Shown piece by piece: positions 33,708 through 42,108 of a DNA stretch of 64,000 nucleotides (positions are counted from its first letter, which is position 1; the number at the start of each line of letters is the position of its first letter). The notes below the pieces were generated by a model. It was not told where the DNA came from. It worked only from the letters and a program-made list of their open reading frames with translations, and searched no databases. A program made the translations under genes and the position numbers. Origin of the DNA: Gammaproteobacteria bacterium (lineage in GTDB: Bacteria > Pseudomonadota > Gammaproteobacteria > UBA6429 > Thiohalophilaceae); the NCBI GenBank assembly GCA_029880855.1, contig JAOUNS010000004.1, positions 1 through 64,000 on the forward strand. Reading direction: 5' to 3'.

Positions 33708-35576
33708 ATGCCAGCATACCGCCCGCATGGAAGATCGCTCCTGTTGCCACTTTTCGGCGCAATGCTGTTCTGCACCTCAACGGCAAGCGGCAGTGACAAT
33801 GAGAAAGTCATCAAGGATCTGCACTATGGTGAAACCCTCTACCACTTTTACCAGGGTAAATATTTTACCGCCATCTCTGACCTGCTGGTCGCCAAACAGA
33901 AGCACCCCATCAAGCACCAGGGTGACGCCCCGGAAGTCTTGTTGGGCGGACTCTATCTCTCCTATGACATGGGCCGTTACGCCTCTTCTATTTTTAACGG
34001 TCTGCTTAAAACCGAAGGAGACAAAACGACACATGACACAGCCTGGTACTATCTGGCCAGACTCGCTTATCTGCGCGGCAACTATCCTGCAGCGAAGGAA
34101 TATATCGACAAGGTAGCCAAAGACCTGCCCTATCAATACAACGATGAAGCACAACATCTCAAGGCCAATATCAACCTGCAGTTAAACAACTACGAGGAAG
34201 CCATCCGGACGCTGAGTAATTTCTCCGGTCAGACCGACTGGGAATACTACGCCAAATACAATCTGGCCATTGCCATGGCAAAGCTCGGCAAGCAGGAAGA
34301 GGCGGTGCGACTCCTGGAAGAAGTGGCGCAGATTAAGCCAACAACCCTGGAACAAACCGCCTTGCGCGACAAGGCCAACCTCGCTTTGGGTTATACCGCA
34401 CTGCGCGGCAAGAACGCCCCCGCCGCCGCCAATTACTTTCGCAATGTCCGCCTGCTCGGCTCACAGTCCAACAAGGCCCTGCTCGGTATCGGATGGGCGC
34501 ATCACTATAATGGTGATCTGAAAAGCGCTCTGGTTCCCTGGCTGGAATTGCAAAAACGCCTGACGACCGACCCCTCCGTACAGGAATCCATGCTCACGGT
34601 TCCTTACACGCTGGAAAAGATCAACGCAAAAGAACAGGCCCTGTCTTATTACAATCGCGCCATCAATGCCTATAACAATGAGCTGGTGAATATAGATAAC
34701 GCGATTAACGCCGTGGTCACCGGCGAATTTATCGCCGCCTTGCGCAAATTGCACAGCCACCAAAGCAAGGAAAATCATCTGCATTACGCCACTCTGCCTG
34801 ACTCGATGGCCACCCCTTATCTGCACCAAATCATTGCCGGTGATAAATTTCAGGCGGCCATGAAAAATTATCGTGATCTGTTGTATATGCAGAGCACCAT
34901 CAGCCACTGGGAAAATCAGTTGCCGGCCTATCGCCTGATGCTGAATGAACGCAAGCTTGCCTTTCAAAACAAGCTCGGCAAGACCCGCCAGTCCCTGCGA
35001 CAGGCAGAGAAGAAACAGCTTGCCGCCAGACATCGCACCCTGAAAAACAGGTTTGCCGTCATCGTCAGCGAAAATAACGTGACAGCCCTGGCGACAGAAA
35101 AAGAGCAGGAGTTATTTGATATTATCGCTGACGCCAAAAAACGTCTGGCGCGTATCAAAAACAAAGAGGCCGTCAGTGAACAGCAAAATCGATTACGGCT
35201 TTACTACGGCATGCTCTACTGGCAAGTCAGTACAGACTATATGCCGCGACGCTGGGAAGTGGAAAAAGGTCTGCGTGAAACAGAAAGACTGTTGGCCGAA
35301 CAGGAACAGCGGAAAAAATCCCTGCAAACCGCCTTCACAGCGGCACCCGACAATTTCAAAAGCTTCAACCGGCAAATTGATGCGCGCGAGCAAAAACTGA
35401 AAACACTCAAGCAACGTCTGGCCGGTGAGATCGAACAACAGGAAAAATACATCGTCGGCATGGCTGTCACGGCCCTGCGCCTGCAAAAGCGTAATCTGGA
35501 AAATTACAATATTCGGGCCAGTTATTCCCTGACCCGACTCTACGACAGTATGGCCGTGGTGGAGAAAAAACCATGA
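33708..35576 (+). CDS. Exported TPR protein with C-terminal coiled coil
   Basis: 622 residues. Signal peptide to about residue 28 (LFGAMLFCTSTASG). Tetratricopeptide-like helical repeats cover about 40-300 (HYGETLYHFYQGKYFTAISDLL, YYLARLAYLRGNYPAAKEYIDKV, AKYNLAIAMAKLGKQEEAVRLLEEV). The last 200 residues are charged and coiled-coil-rich (KLGKTRQSLRQAEKKQLAARHR, EKGLRETERLLAEQEQRKKSLQ). It is likely a periplasmic scaffold. Its stop overlaps the next start by 4 bp (ATGA). Similar large TPR proteins accompany ExbBD-AgmX modules. Confidence 0.82.
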   Translation: MPAYRPHGRSLLLPLFGAMLFCTSTASGSDNEKVIKDLHYGETLYHFYQGKYFTAISDLLVAKQKHPIKHQGDAPEVLLGGLYLSYDMGRYASSIFNGLLKTEGDKTTHDTAWYYLARLAYLRGNYPAAKEYIDKVAKDLPYQYNDEAQHLKANINLQLNNYEEAIRTLSNFSGQTDWEYYAKYNLAIAMAKLGKQEEAVRLLEEVAQIKPTTLEQTALRDKANLALGYTALRGKNAPAAANYFRNVRLLGSQSNKALLGIGWAHHYNGDLKSALVPWLELQKRLTTDPSVQESMLTVPYTLEKINAKEQALSYYNRAINAYNNELVNIDNAINAVVTGEFIAALRKLHSHQSKENHLHYATLPDSMATPYLHQIIAGDKFQAAMKNYRDLLYMQSTISHWENQLPAYRLMLNERKLAFQNKLGKTRQSLRQAEKKQLAARHRTLKNRFAVIVSENNVTALATEKEQELFDIIADAKKRLARIKNKEAVSEQQNRLRLYYGMLYWQVSTDYMPRRWEVEKGLRETERLLAEQEQRKKSLQTAFTAAPDNFKSFNRQIDAREQKLKTLKQRLAGEIEQQEKYIVGMAVTALRLQKRNLENYNIRASYSLTRLYDSMAVVEKKP

Positions 35577-38401
35577 TGCGGCCGCTCGTAATCAGCTCGT
35601 GTCTGTTGGCCGGTCTGACCGGTTGTGCCGCCAACCGCACCGTACCCGATATCGGCAGTCTGGATAACAAAACCTACCAGCTTGAATCAGGCAAGATACA
35701 GAAACTCAGCCGCGAGGAAGTGGTAAAGAAATATCGCGAGTTCATCGACTATGCCACCGGTGAACCCATGTATGGTAACGCCGTGCGACGGTTGGCGGAT
35801 ATCGAACTGGAATCGGCGGAATCGGAAAATCTGTCCAACGATCCCTCTCGTTCTGAAGTGGGCCGGCGCAAAATGGAAGCGGCGATTCGCATGTATCTCA
35901 CCTACGTTGAGACCTATCCACACCGGGAAAATATTGACCTGATCCTCTACCAGTTGGCCAAGGCCTATGATCTGATCGGTGATCACCTTAACACCCTCCG
36001 GGTGCTGACAATCCTGGTGGAAAAGCATCCCCACAGCCGCCATTTTGTCGAATCCCAATTCCGTCGCGGCGAGATGTTGTTTGTCCTGCACAAATATCCG
36101 CAAGCGGAAAAGGCCTACCAGCAGATCGTGGAACAATCCACCGCATCGGTCTTTTATGAAAAATCCCTCTATAAACTCGGCTGGGCGCGTTTCAAACAAA
36201 ATAAATACGAAGATGGTCTGCACGCCTTCTTCAAACTGCTGGATATCAAGACAGAACAGCAGCTGTTATCGGCCAACGGGCCGGCAGAAAAACTCAGCCG
36301 GGCGGAGTCGGATATTCAAAACGACACCCTGCGCGGTGTCAGCCTCACCTTCACCTATCTGAACGGCGCCAATGGGATTGCCGGTTATTTTGGCAAGTTC
36401 GGTCATCGTGGTTATGAACCCCTGGTTTATCGACACCTTGCCGAGGTTTACGAATCCAAGGCTCGCGCCAAAGACGCCGCCGACACCTATCTCGCCTTTG
36501 GCAAACACTATCCTGACAGTGAGCTTGCCCCGTTCATGCACCAAAGCGCGATTGACGTATATAAAAAGGCCAATCTGGCCGGGCAACAACTGGCCACCAA
36601 GGAATTGTTTATCCAACGTTATGGCGTGAACAGTCGATACTGGAAGGCCCATCAGGCAGACATGCAGGACAAACTGAAACCCATGCTGCAAGTCCATCTC
36701 GCCGAGTTGGCCCGGCATTACCACGCGGTCGGACGCAAGGCACGCAAAGCACAACAAAAGCAGGAGGCATATGCAAAGGCCGTTGCCTGGTATGACGCCT
36801 ACATCAGCGCCTTTCCCAACGAAAAGAACACCGTGGGTATCAATTTCCTGCTGGCTGAAGCCTATAACGAAACCGGCCGCTTCCAGTCCGCCATTCGCGA
36901 GTTCGAAAAAACCGCCTACGACTATCCGGTCAATACCAAGAGCGCCGAAGCGGGCTATGCCGCCCTGCTCATCTATACCAACCTGCTGCAGAATAAAACC
37001 AAGGCCAAGGATCAGCAGGGCTTCGTCCAGGTTCGCCGGCAAAATACCGTCAGCGCCCTGCGCTTTGCCGAACACTTTCCCACCGACAAGCGTCAGGCCT
37101 CGGTGTTAACGACCACGGCGGAACAGTTGTACGCCATGCATGACTATCCCCTGGCGATTCAAACCGCGCAACGCGTGGTTGATACCCCGAACAAGAACAA
37201 TGCCGCACTGGTCATCGTCGCACACACGATTATCGGCCACGCCAAATTTGAACAGAAAGACTATGCCGGCGCGGAAACCGTCTATCACATTGTCTTAAAG
37301 AGCCACAAGAAACCGTCCAAACAACGCACCGCGATTGAAGATCGACTGGCTGCCTCAATCTATAAACAGGGCGAGTCAGCCAGGACCGGCGGCAATCTGG
37401 AACTGGCCGCCGCCCATTTCATGCGTCTGTCCGGCGTAGTCCCCGGTTCCAAATTACGCATCAACGCCGAATACGATGCCGCCACGGTGTTGTTTGAGAA
37501 AAAGGATTACAAAAAATCCGAAGAGATCCTGGTTAAATTCCGCCGTCGTTATCCGAAACAGATCAAACTGCAACACGGGGTCACAGAAAAACTGGCGGTG
37601 ATATACACCGAATCCGGTCAAAAGCTCAAAGCCGCGTATGAAATGGAAAATCTGGCCAAACTGCCGGGCAAGTCCAAAACCTATCGAGAGGATCGACTCT
37701 GGGAAGCGGCCGGTCTCTATCAGGACAGCGGCAAAATCGAAAAGTCGGCCGCCATTTATAAAGAATTTGTCAAACAGCATCCGACCCGGTATCCGCAATC
37801 CATTGAAGCACGCTATCAGTTGGCGGAGTACTACAAACAACGCAAGGATGCCCGCCTGCAAGTCTACTGGCTGAAAGAGACCATCTCGGCGGAAAAACGC
37901 GCCGGTGCGGCCAATACAGAACGCTCGCGCTTCCTCGCCGCCGATGCCAGTCTGACCATGGCGTATCCGTTGATGACCAATTATCGTAAAACGCCGTTAA
38001 AGATACCGTTGAAGAAAAGTCTCAAGGAGAAAAAGCGCCTGATGGAAAAAACCATCCAGGCCTATCAGGCGGCCATGACCTATAAGGTTGCCGATGTCAC
38101 CACCTCTGCCACTTATCATATTGCCGAGGTCTACCATGACTTCTCACGGGCCTTGCTGAAATCCCAACGACCCAAGGGCCTGTCGGCGGAAGAGATTGAA
38201 CAATACAATATCCTGCTGGAAGAACAGGCCTTCCCGTTTGAAGAGAAGGCCATCGACATTCATGCCGCCAATATCGAAAACGTTCGACATGGTATCTATG
38301 ACCAGTGGGTCAAGCGCAGCCTGCAACAGCTCCAGCAATTGCAACCTATCCGCTACGCCAAAACCGAAAAAGGTGAACCCTATGTTGCGGCAATTCACTA
38401 G
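35573..38401 (+). CDS. Large TPR lipoprotein
   Basis: 942 residues. Signal with lipobox LTGC (Cys18) in SCLLAGLTGCAANR. Nearly the whole chain is TPR-like repeats, including YPHRENIDLILYQLAKAYDLIGD, YPQAEKAYQQIVEQ, LYKLGWARFKQNKYEDGLHAFFKLL, YDYPLAIQTAQRVVD and YKKSEEILVKFRRRYP. It resembles the long repeat lipoproteins of gliding/sporulation (Glt/Nfs) complexes in layout. It would be membrane-anchored on the periplasmic side and is probably a protein-protein hub. It is coupled by overlap at both ends. Confidence 0.82.
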   Translation: MMRPLVISSCLLAGLTGCAANRTVPDIGSLDNKTYQLESGKIQKLSREEVVKKYREFIDYATGEPMYGNAVRRLADIELESAESENLSNDPSRSEVGRRKMEAAIRMYLTYVETYPHRENIDLILYQLAKAYDLIGDHLNTLRVLTILVEKHPHSRHFVESQFRRGEMLFVLHKYPQAEKAYQQIVEQSTASVFYEKSLYKLGWARFKQNKYEDGLHAFFKLLDIKTEQQLLSANGPAEKLSRAESDIQNDTLRGVSLTFTYLNGANGIAGYFGKFGHRGYEPLVYRHLAEVYESKARAKDAADTYLAFGKHYPDSELAPFMHQSAIDVYKKANLAGQQLATKELFIQRYGVNSRYWKAHQADMQDKLKPMLQVHLAELARHYHAVGRKARKAQQKQEAYAKAVAWYDAYISAFPNEKNTVGINFLLAEAYNETGRFQSAIREFEKTAYDYPVNTKSAEAGYAALLIYTNLLQNKTKAKDQQGFVQVRRQNTVSALRFAEHFPTDKRQASVLTTTAEQLYAMHDYPLAIQTAQRVVDTPNKNNAALVIVAHTIIGHAKFEQKDYAGAETVYHIVLKSHKKPSKQRTAIEDRLAASIYKQGESARTGGNLELAAAHFMRLSGVVPGSKLRINAEYDAATVLFEKKDYKKSEEILVKFRRRYPKQIKLQHGVTEKLAVIYTESGQKLKAAYEMENLAKLPGKSKTYREDRLWEAAGLYQDSGKIEKSAAIYKEFVKQHPTRYPQSIEARYQLAEYYKQRKDARLQVYWLKETISAEKRAGAANTERSRFLAADASLTMAYPLMTNYRKTPLKIPLKKSLKEKKRLMEKTIQAYQAAMTYKVADVTTSATYHIAEVYHDFSRALLKSQRPKGLSAEEIEQYNILLEEQAFPFEEKAIDIHAANIENVRHGIYDQWVKRSLQQLQQLQPIRYAKTEKGEPYVAAIH

Positions 38402-38984
38402 CATAGCGGCACTGGCCGGCTGGCTGCTCATCCCGTTGCTGTCAGGTTGCGGCAGTCTGCCCGGCACACCGACACCGGATATCCCTGCCCAGGCTGAAAA
38501 CGATTACCGGCGCGCCCTGGCCAGTATGAAGAAAGGCAAGCACGATCTTGCCCTGAAACAATTTACTGCACTGACCAAAAAGTATCCGCAACTGGCCGGC
38601 GCCCATGCCAATCTGGGACTGTTGCATTTGAAGGACAATCGCGTCGATCAGGCCGAGCAGTCCCTGCAAAAGGCAACCCAATTGAATCCCAACAATGCCA
38701 TTGCGCAAAATTATCTTGGCATCGTCTATCGCCGGCAGGGTAAATTTACCGAGGCCAAAACAGCCTATCTTGCCGCCCTGCAAGCCGACAAGGATTATGC
38801 CTATGCCCATCTCAATCTGGGTATCCTGTATGACCTCTACCTGTTTGATCTGCAAAATGCCATCAAGCATTATCAGCAGTATCAGGATATGACAGAGAGC
38901 AAGGACAAAACGGTCGAAAAGTGGCTGCTCGATTTAAAACGACGCGGTACCGCAGAAAACAAACAAGGTGGTAAAAAAGGATGA
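38382..38984 (+). CDS. Short TPR lipoprotein
   Basis: 200 residues from ATG 38382, chosen because it yields a lipoprotein signal (AGWLLIPLLSGC, Cys23) and overlaps the previous stop by 20 bp. Three to four TPRs: AENDYRRALASMKKGKHDLALKQFTALTKKYP, AHANLGLLHLKDNRVDQAEQSLQKATQLNP, AQNYLGIVYRRQGKFTEAKTAYLAAL, AHLNLGILYDLYLFDLQNAIKHYQQY. The layout is like PilF/GltE-type small TPR lipoproteins. It overlaps the next gene by 4 bp. Confidence 0.85.
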   Translation: MLRQFTSIAALAGWLLIPLLSGCGSLPGTPTPDIPAQAENDYRRALASMKKGKHDLALKQFTALTKKYPQLAGAHANLGLLHLKDNRVDQAEQSLQKATQLNPNNAIAQNYLGIVYRRQGKFTEAKTAYLAALQADKDYAYAHLNLGILYDLYLFDLQNAIKHYQQYQDMTESKDKTVEKWLLDLKRRGTAENKQGGKKG

Positions 38985-39268
38985 AAAAATCGCTGCTTGC
39001 TCTGGGTCTGCTCGGTTGGTCTGTGACCGGCTGGACAGCGGAACGCATTATCATGCAAGGCACTGCTGTGATTGGCAATCAGGAGCTGCCCAAGGTACTC
39101 TATATCGTGCCGTGGAAAAAATCGGAATTGCCCGACTTAAGTGAGCCACCGCTGGCCAGTTTGATCGATGAGGCGCTAGTCCCTATTGATCGTAATGTCT
39201 TCATGCGACAGATCGAATATTACCAGGCCATGCACGCTGTGCCGAATATACAATATGAGAACCAGTAA
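38981..39268 (+). CDS. Small periplasmic protein of unknown function
   Basis: 95 residues. Signal peptide to about residue 20 (ALGLLGWSVTGWTA-ERI). The mature 75 residues contain IIMQGTAVIGNQELPKVLYIVPWKKSELPD, which is shared by small proteins found near ExbBD/TPR sets as far as I can recall. It is coupled to the preceding TPR lipoprotein by a 4-bp overlap. It is followed by the largest gap in the cluster (129 bp). Confidence 0.7.
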   Translation: MKKSLLALGLLGWSVTGWTAERIIMQGTAVIGNQELPKVLYIVPWKKSELPDLSEPPLASLIDEALVPIDRNVFMRQIEYYQAMHAVPNIQYENQ

Positions 39269-39397
39269 ACAGCAATACCTGAACCGGCCCAATACATTGT
39301 TTCACAAACCAGTAACCGGCCAGGGCCGGGGAAAAGAATAAAACAATCAGGCCGGTCAAACATAAAACCTATTTAACTATTTTGTCAGGAGAGCAGC

Positions 39398-40036
39398 ATG
39401 TACGATGATGTAGTCGGATTTTTTCAGGATGGCGGTGTGTTCATGGTCCCCATTGCATTCGTCCTGGCTTTCGGACTGGCCATAGCCATAGAACGGTATA
39501 TCTACCTCACCGCCTCCAAACTCGGTAACCGCATGTTACTGTCCAAGCTGCTGCCCCTGCTGCAGAAGGGCGATTACCAACAGGCTTATAACATCACCTC
39601 CAAATCCAACAAGGCGGTCTGCCGGATGCTGGGTCAGGGGCTGGCACGCTATAAGTCCGCCCCGAACCGGGATGATATCGAAGCGGCCATGGAAGAAAGC
39701 ATGATGGAAGCCATTCCGCGACTGGAGAAACGGACACACTATCTGGCCACCGCCGCCAACATCGCCACCCTGCTGGGTCTGCTGGGAACCATCTGGGGTC
39801 TGATCCAGGCGTTCAAGGCGGTTGCCAAGGTCGACCCCGCCCTGAAAGCGGAAATCCTCTCTGAAAGTATCTCTGTGGCCATGAATACCACGGCATTCGG
39901 ACTGATGGTCGCCATCCCGCTGCTGATCATCTATTCCATTTTGCAGACCAAAACCACCGAAATTGTCGACAGCCTGGAAATGGCGACCGTCAAGTTCGTC
40001 AACCTGCTGGTACAGCATAAACCCTCAGGGAATTAA
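39398..40036 (+). CDS. exbB: ExbB/TolQ/MotA-family proton channel subunit
   Basis: 212 residues with three membrane segments (about 15-35, 118-140, 158-182). ExbB-family signature: THYLATAANIATLLGLLGTIWGLIQAFKAVAK and SISVAMNTTAFGLMVAIPLLIIYSIL. It forms a pentameric proton-driven motor with ExbD proteins in the inner membrane. AGGAG ribosome site at 39389-39393. It begins the Exb part of the block; the next three genes follow at 3-6 bp. Whether it energises a TonB-type or Agl-type machine is discussed in the findings. Confidence 0.93.
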   Translation: MYDDVVGFFQDGGVFMVPIAFVLAFGLAIAIERYIYLTASKLGNRMLLSKLLPLLQKGDYQQAYNITSKSNKAVCRMLGQGLARYKSAPNRDDIEAAMEESMMEAIPRLEKRTHYLATAANIATLLGLLGTIWGLIQAFKAVAKVDPALKAEILSESISVAMNTTAFGLMVAIPLLIIYSILQTKTTEIVDSLEMATVKFVNLLVQHKPSGN

Positions 40037-40039
40037 TGC

Positions 40040-40528
40040 ATGTCGCGACGTCGTATCCGCAGGTCGAATATTCCGCCTGAGCTGAATATCACCGCCTTCC
40101 TGAACCTGATGGTGATCCTGGTACCGTTCCTGTTGATGACGGCGGTCTTTTCACATCTGACGATTCTGGATCTGAACCTGCCCACCGCAAAAGACCAACA
40201 ACCGCCCGGGAGTAAAAAGCCCGAGTTCGATCTCAAGGTCGTGTTGCGCAAAGATGAGATGGTGGTTGCCAACGGCAGTCGCGTGGTAAAAAAGATCCCC
40301 CTGCGCAACGGCCGGCATGACTTTATGCTGCTCACCAAAGTCATGCTCACCGTCAAAGGCCAATTTGCCGATAAAAAAGCCGTGACGATTTTGTCACAGC
40401 AGGATACGCCCTATAACGATTTGATTCAGGCCATGGACGCGGTGCGTTCGTATCACGCCATGGACAAAGGCGAAGTTGTTGAGGCGGAGCTCTTTCCTGA
40501 TATTTCCATTGGCGACGCCCAGGGTTAA
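40040..40528 (+). CDS. exbD: ExbD/TolR-family protein lacking the proton-path Asp
   Basis: 162 residues. A short basic cytoplasmic start is followed by one helix (ITAFLNLMVILVPFLLMTAVF, about 17-37) and a periplasmic ExbD-type domain (DLNLPTAKDQQ ... FDLKVVLRKDEMVVANGSRVV). In canonical ExbD/TolR the membrane helix has an essential Asp; here the aligned position is Asn22, while the partner at 40535 keeps Asp31. So this subunit probably cannot carry protons itself. It is 3 bp after exbB. Confidence 0.88.
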   Translation: MSRRRIRRSNIPPELNITAFLNLMVILVPFLLMTAVFSHLTILDLNLPTAKDQQPPGSKKPEFDLKVVLRKDEMVVANGSRVVKKIPLRNGRHDFMLLTKVMLTVKGQFADKKAVTILSQQDTPYNDLIQAMDAVRSYHAMDKGEVVEAELFPDISIGDAQG

Positions 40529-40534
40529 TCACGC

Positions 40535-41044
40535 ATGAAAGAATCCAGACGCGCCAAACGAATGAAACGCCACCATGCACGGCGTGGCGATAAAGCCGCC
40601 ACCCTGAACATGGTCTCCCTGATGGACATCTTCACCATCCTGGTGTTTTTCCTGCTGGTCAGCGCGGCTGATTCCGATGTTCTGCCGACGCCAAAAGCCA
40701 TCAAACTGCCGCAATCCACCTCTGACAAGCTGGCCAAAAAGAATATAGTCATTGTGATTAATGACAAGAACATCGTGGTACAGAATAAACCACTGGTGGA
40801 TACCCGCAGTGTGGCAAACAGCAAATCACCGATTATCACCGATCTGGTAACGATGCTGCGCAACATTGAAGAAGAGTCCATCAAAAACAAGGACGATAAA
40901 CCCGCCTCCAAGCGCGGTGTCACCATCATGGGTGACCAAAATACCCATTACAAGATCATCAAGAAGATCATGCTCAGTTGCGCAACCGCACAATTCGCCA
41001 ATATCTCATTCGCCGTTGTGCAAAAAGCGCCGGGGGCGAACTAG
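40535..41044 (+). CDS. exbD: ExbD/TolR-family protein with conserved Asp
   Basis: 169 residues. The N-terminus is basic (MKESRRAKRMKRHHARRG) and the helix LNMVSLMDIFTILVFFLLVSA carries the conserved Asp31. The periplasmic part has ExbD-type strands (KNIVIVINDKNIVVQNKPLVD ... GVTIMGDQNTHYKIIKKIMLSCATAQFANISFAVV). It is the active ExbD of the pair. The two ExbD proteins, one ExbB and an AgmX-like protein are the arrangement of the AglR-AglQ-AglS-type motors. Confidence 0.92.
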   Translation: MKESRRAKRMKRHHARRGDKAATLNMVSLMDIFTILVFFLLVSAADSDVLPTPKAIKLPQSTSDKLAKKNIVIVINDKNIVVQNKPLVDTRSVANSKSPIITDLVTMLRNIEEESIKNKDDKPASKRGVTIMGDQNTHYKIIKKIMLSCATAQFANISFAVVQKAPGAN

Positions 41045-41047
41045 TTT

Positions 41048-41923
41048 ATGGCGGCCGCTTACACCTATTGGCAAGAACCTGTCCTGCCCTGGTCACAATC
41101 AGAAAATGACCAGCGCTTTGGTCGCCTGCTGCTCATCTTCCTGCTGGTGGTCGGCATCAGCTGTGTGATCATCCCCATCCTGCATGTCTCCAAACCGGAA
41201 CGGCAGCAACTGGACAAGGTGTCGCCCCGCTTGGCCAAGTTGATTGTCCAGCAGAAGAAGAAACCACCGCCACCGCCCAAAATAAAGAAAAAGAAAGCGC
41301 CCCGCGCCGACCAGAAAAAAACCGCAGCGGCCAAGAAAAAGGCCCAGAGCAGCGGCCTGCTCGCCATGAGCAAGGAACTGAGCAGCCTGCAGGACAGCTT
41401 TGATATGTCCATGCTCTCCAACTCGGTCCCGCTGAGCAAATCGAGCAAGGAACGCACCAGCTCCGGCAAGACCTCATTGAGCAGTGAGGCGCGCAAGGAC
41501 AGTGGCGGCATCAATACCAAAGGGCTGTCACGCTCCACCGGCAACACCCAGCTGGCAAAACGCAAGTCCAGTGAAGTCAGCAGCAATATCCAGGGCAGTG
41601 GTGGCGTGGGACGCGATCGCACCAATAACAGTGCCATACGTGGCGAGGAAGAAATCGAACTGGTCTTCCAGAAAAATAAAGGGGCCATTTTCAGCCTCTA
41701 TAACCGCGCCTTGCGCAAAGATCCCGGCCTGCAGGGCAAAGTGGTACTGGAACTCACCATTTCTGCAAGCGGCACAGTCACCAAAGTCAGAATCATATCC
41801 AGTGAACTCAACAACAAGGATTTGGAAAACAAACTGATCGCCCGAATCAAACTGTTCCGCTTTGCGCCACGCAAGGTTGATGAAGTGAAAGTCACCTACC
41901 CCATCGACTTCCTGCCATCCTGA
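41048..41923 (+). CDS. AgmX/PglI-type TonB-like protein
   Basis: 291 residues. One membrane helix near 31-50 (LLLIFLLVVGISCVIIPILHV), then a Pro/Lys-rich linker (QQKKKPPPPPKIKKKKAPRADQKK), a Ser/Lys-rich stretch and a C-terminal domain of about 95 residues (EEEIELVFQKNKGAIFSLYNRALRKDPGLQGKVVLELTISASGTVTKVRI.S) that is typical of the AgmX/PglI/TonB C-terminal family. It probably couples the ExbBD motor to periplasmic or outer membrane parts. It ends the nine-gene block; the next gene starts 185 bp later. Confidence 0.88.
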   Translation: MAAAYTYWQEPVLPWSQSENDQRFGRLLLIFLLVVGISCVIIPILHVSKPERQQLDKVSPRLAKLIVQQKKKPPPPPKIKKKKAPRADQKKTAAAKKKAQSSGLLAMSKELSSLQDSFDMSMLSNSVPLSKSSKERTSSGKTSLSSEARKDSGGINTKGLSRSTGNTQLAKRKSSEVSSNIQGSGGVGRDRTNNSAIRGEEEIELVFQKNKGAIFSLYNRALRKDPGLQGKVVLELTISASGTVTKVRIISSELNNKDLENKLIARIKLFRFAPRKVDEVKVTYPIDFLPS

Positions 41924-41972
41924 GGTCGAGCAACCGCCGGCTGATAGTTTGGAATCTGTCAAAACAGTACTT

Positions 41973-41988
41973 TGTGAGACACATCACA
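41973..41988. promoter_or_regulatory. Perfect CRP half-site palindrome
   Basis: TGTGA-GACACA-TCACA matches all ten specified bases of the CRP/Vfr consensus TGTGA-N6-TCACA. It lies 121 bp ahead of the gene for the cyclic-nucleotide-binding protein and 50 bp past the AgmX-like stop. A perfect match is expected only about 0.06 times in 64 kb of random sequence. Confidence 0.65.
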
Positions 41989-42108
41989 GCTCGAAACCAG
42001 CCGATCGACTATTTTATAGTTGGATTGGTGGCTCTATCGGCGATTTTGCGTGCCGACAATTCGTAATGCCTTAAATTTTTATAGTTTAATACCGGACACA
42101 TTTTGCAA

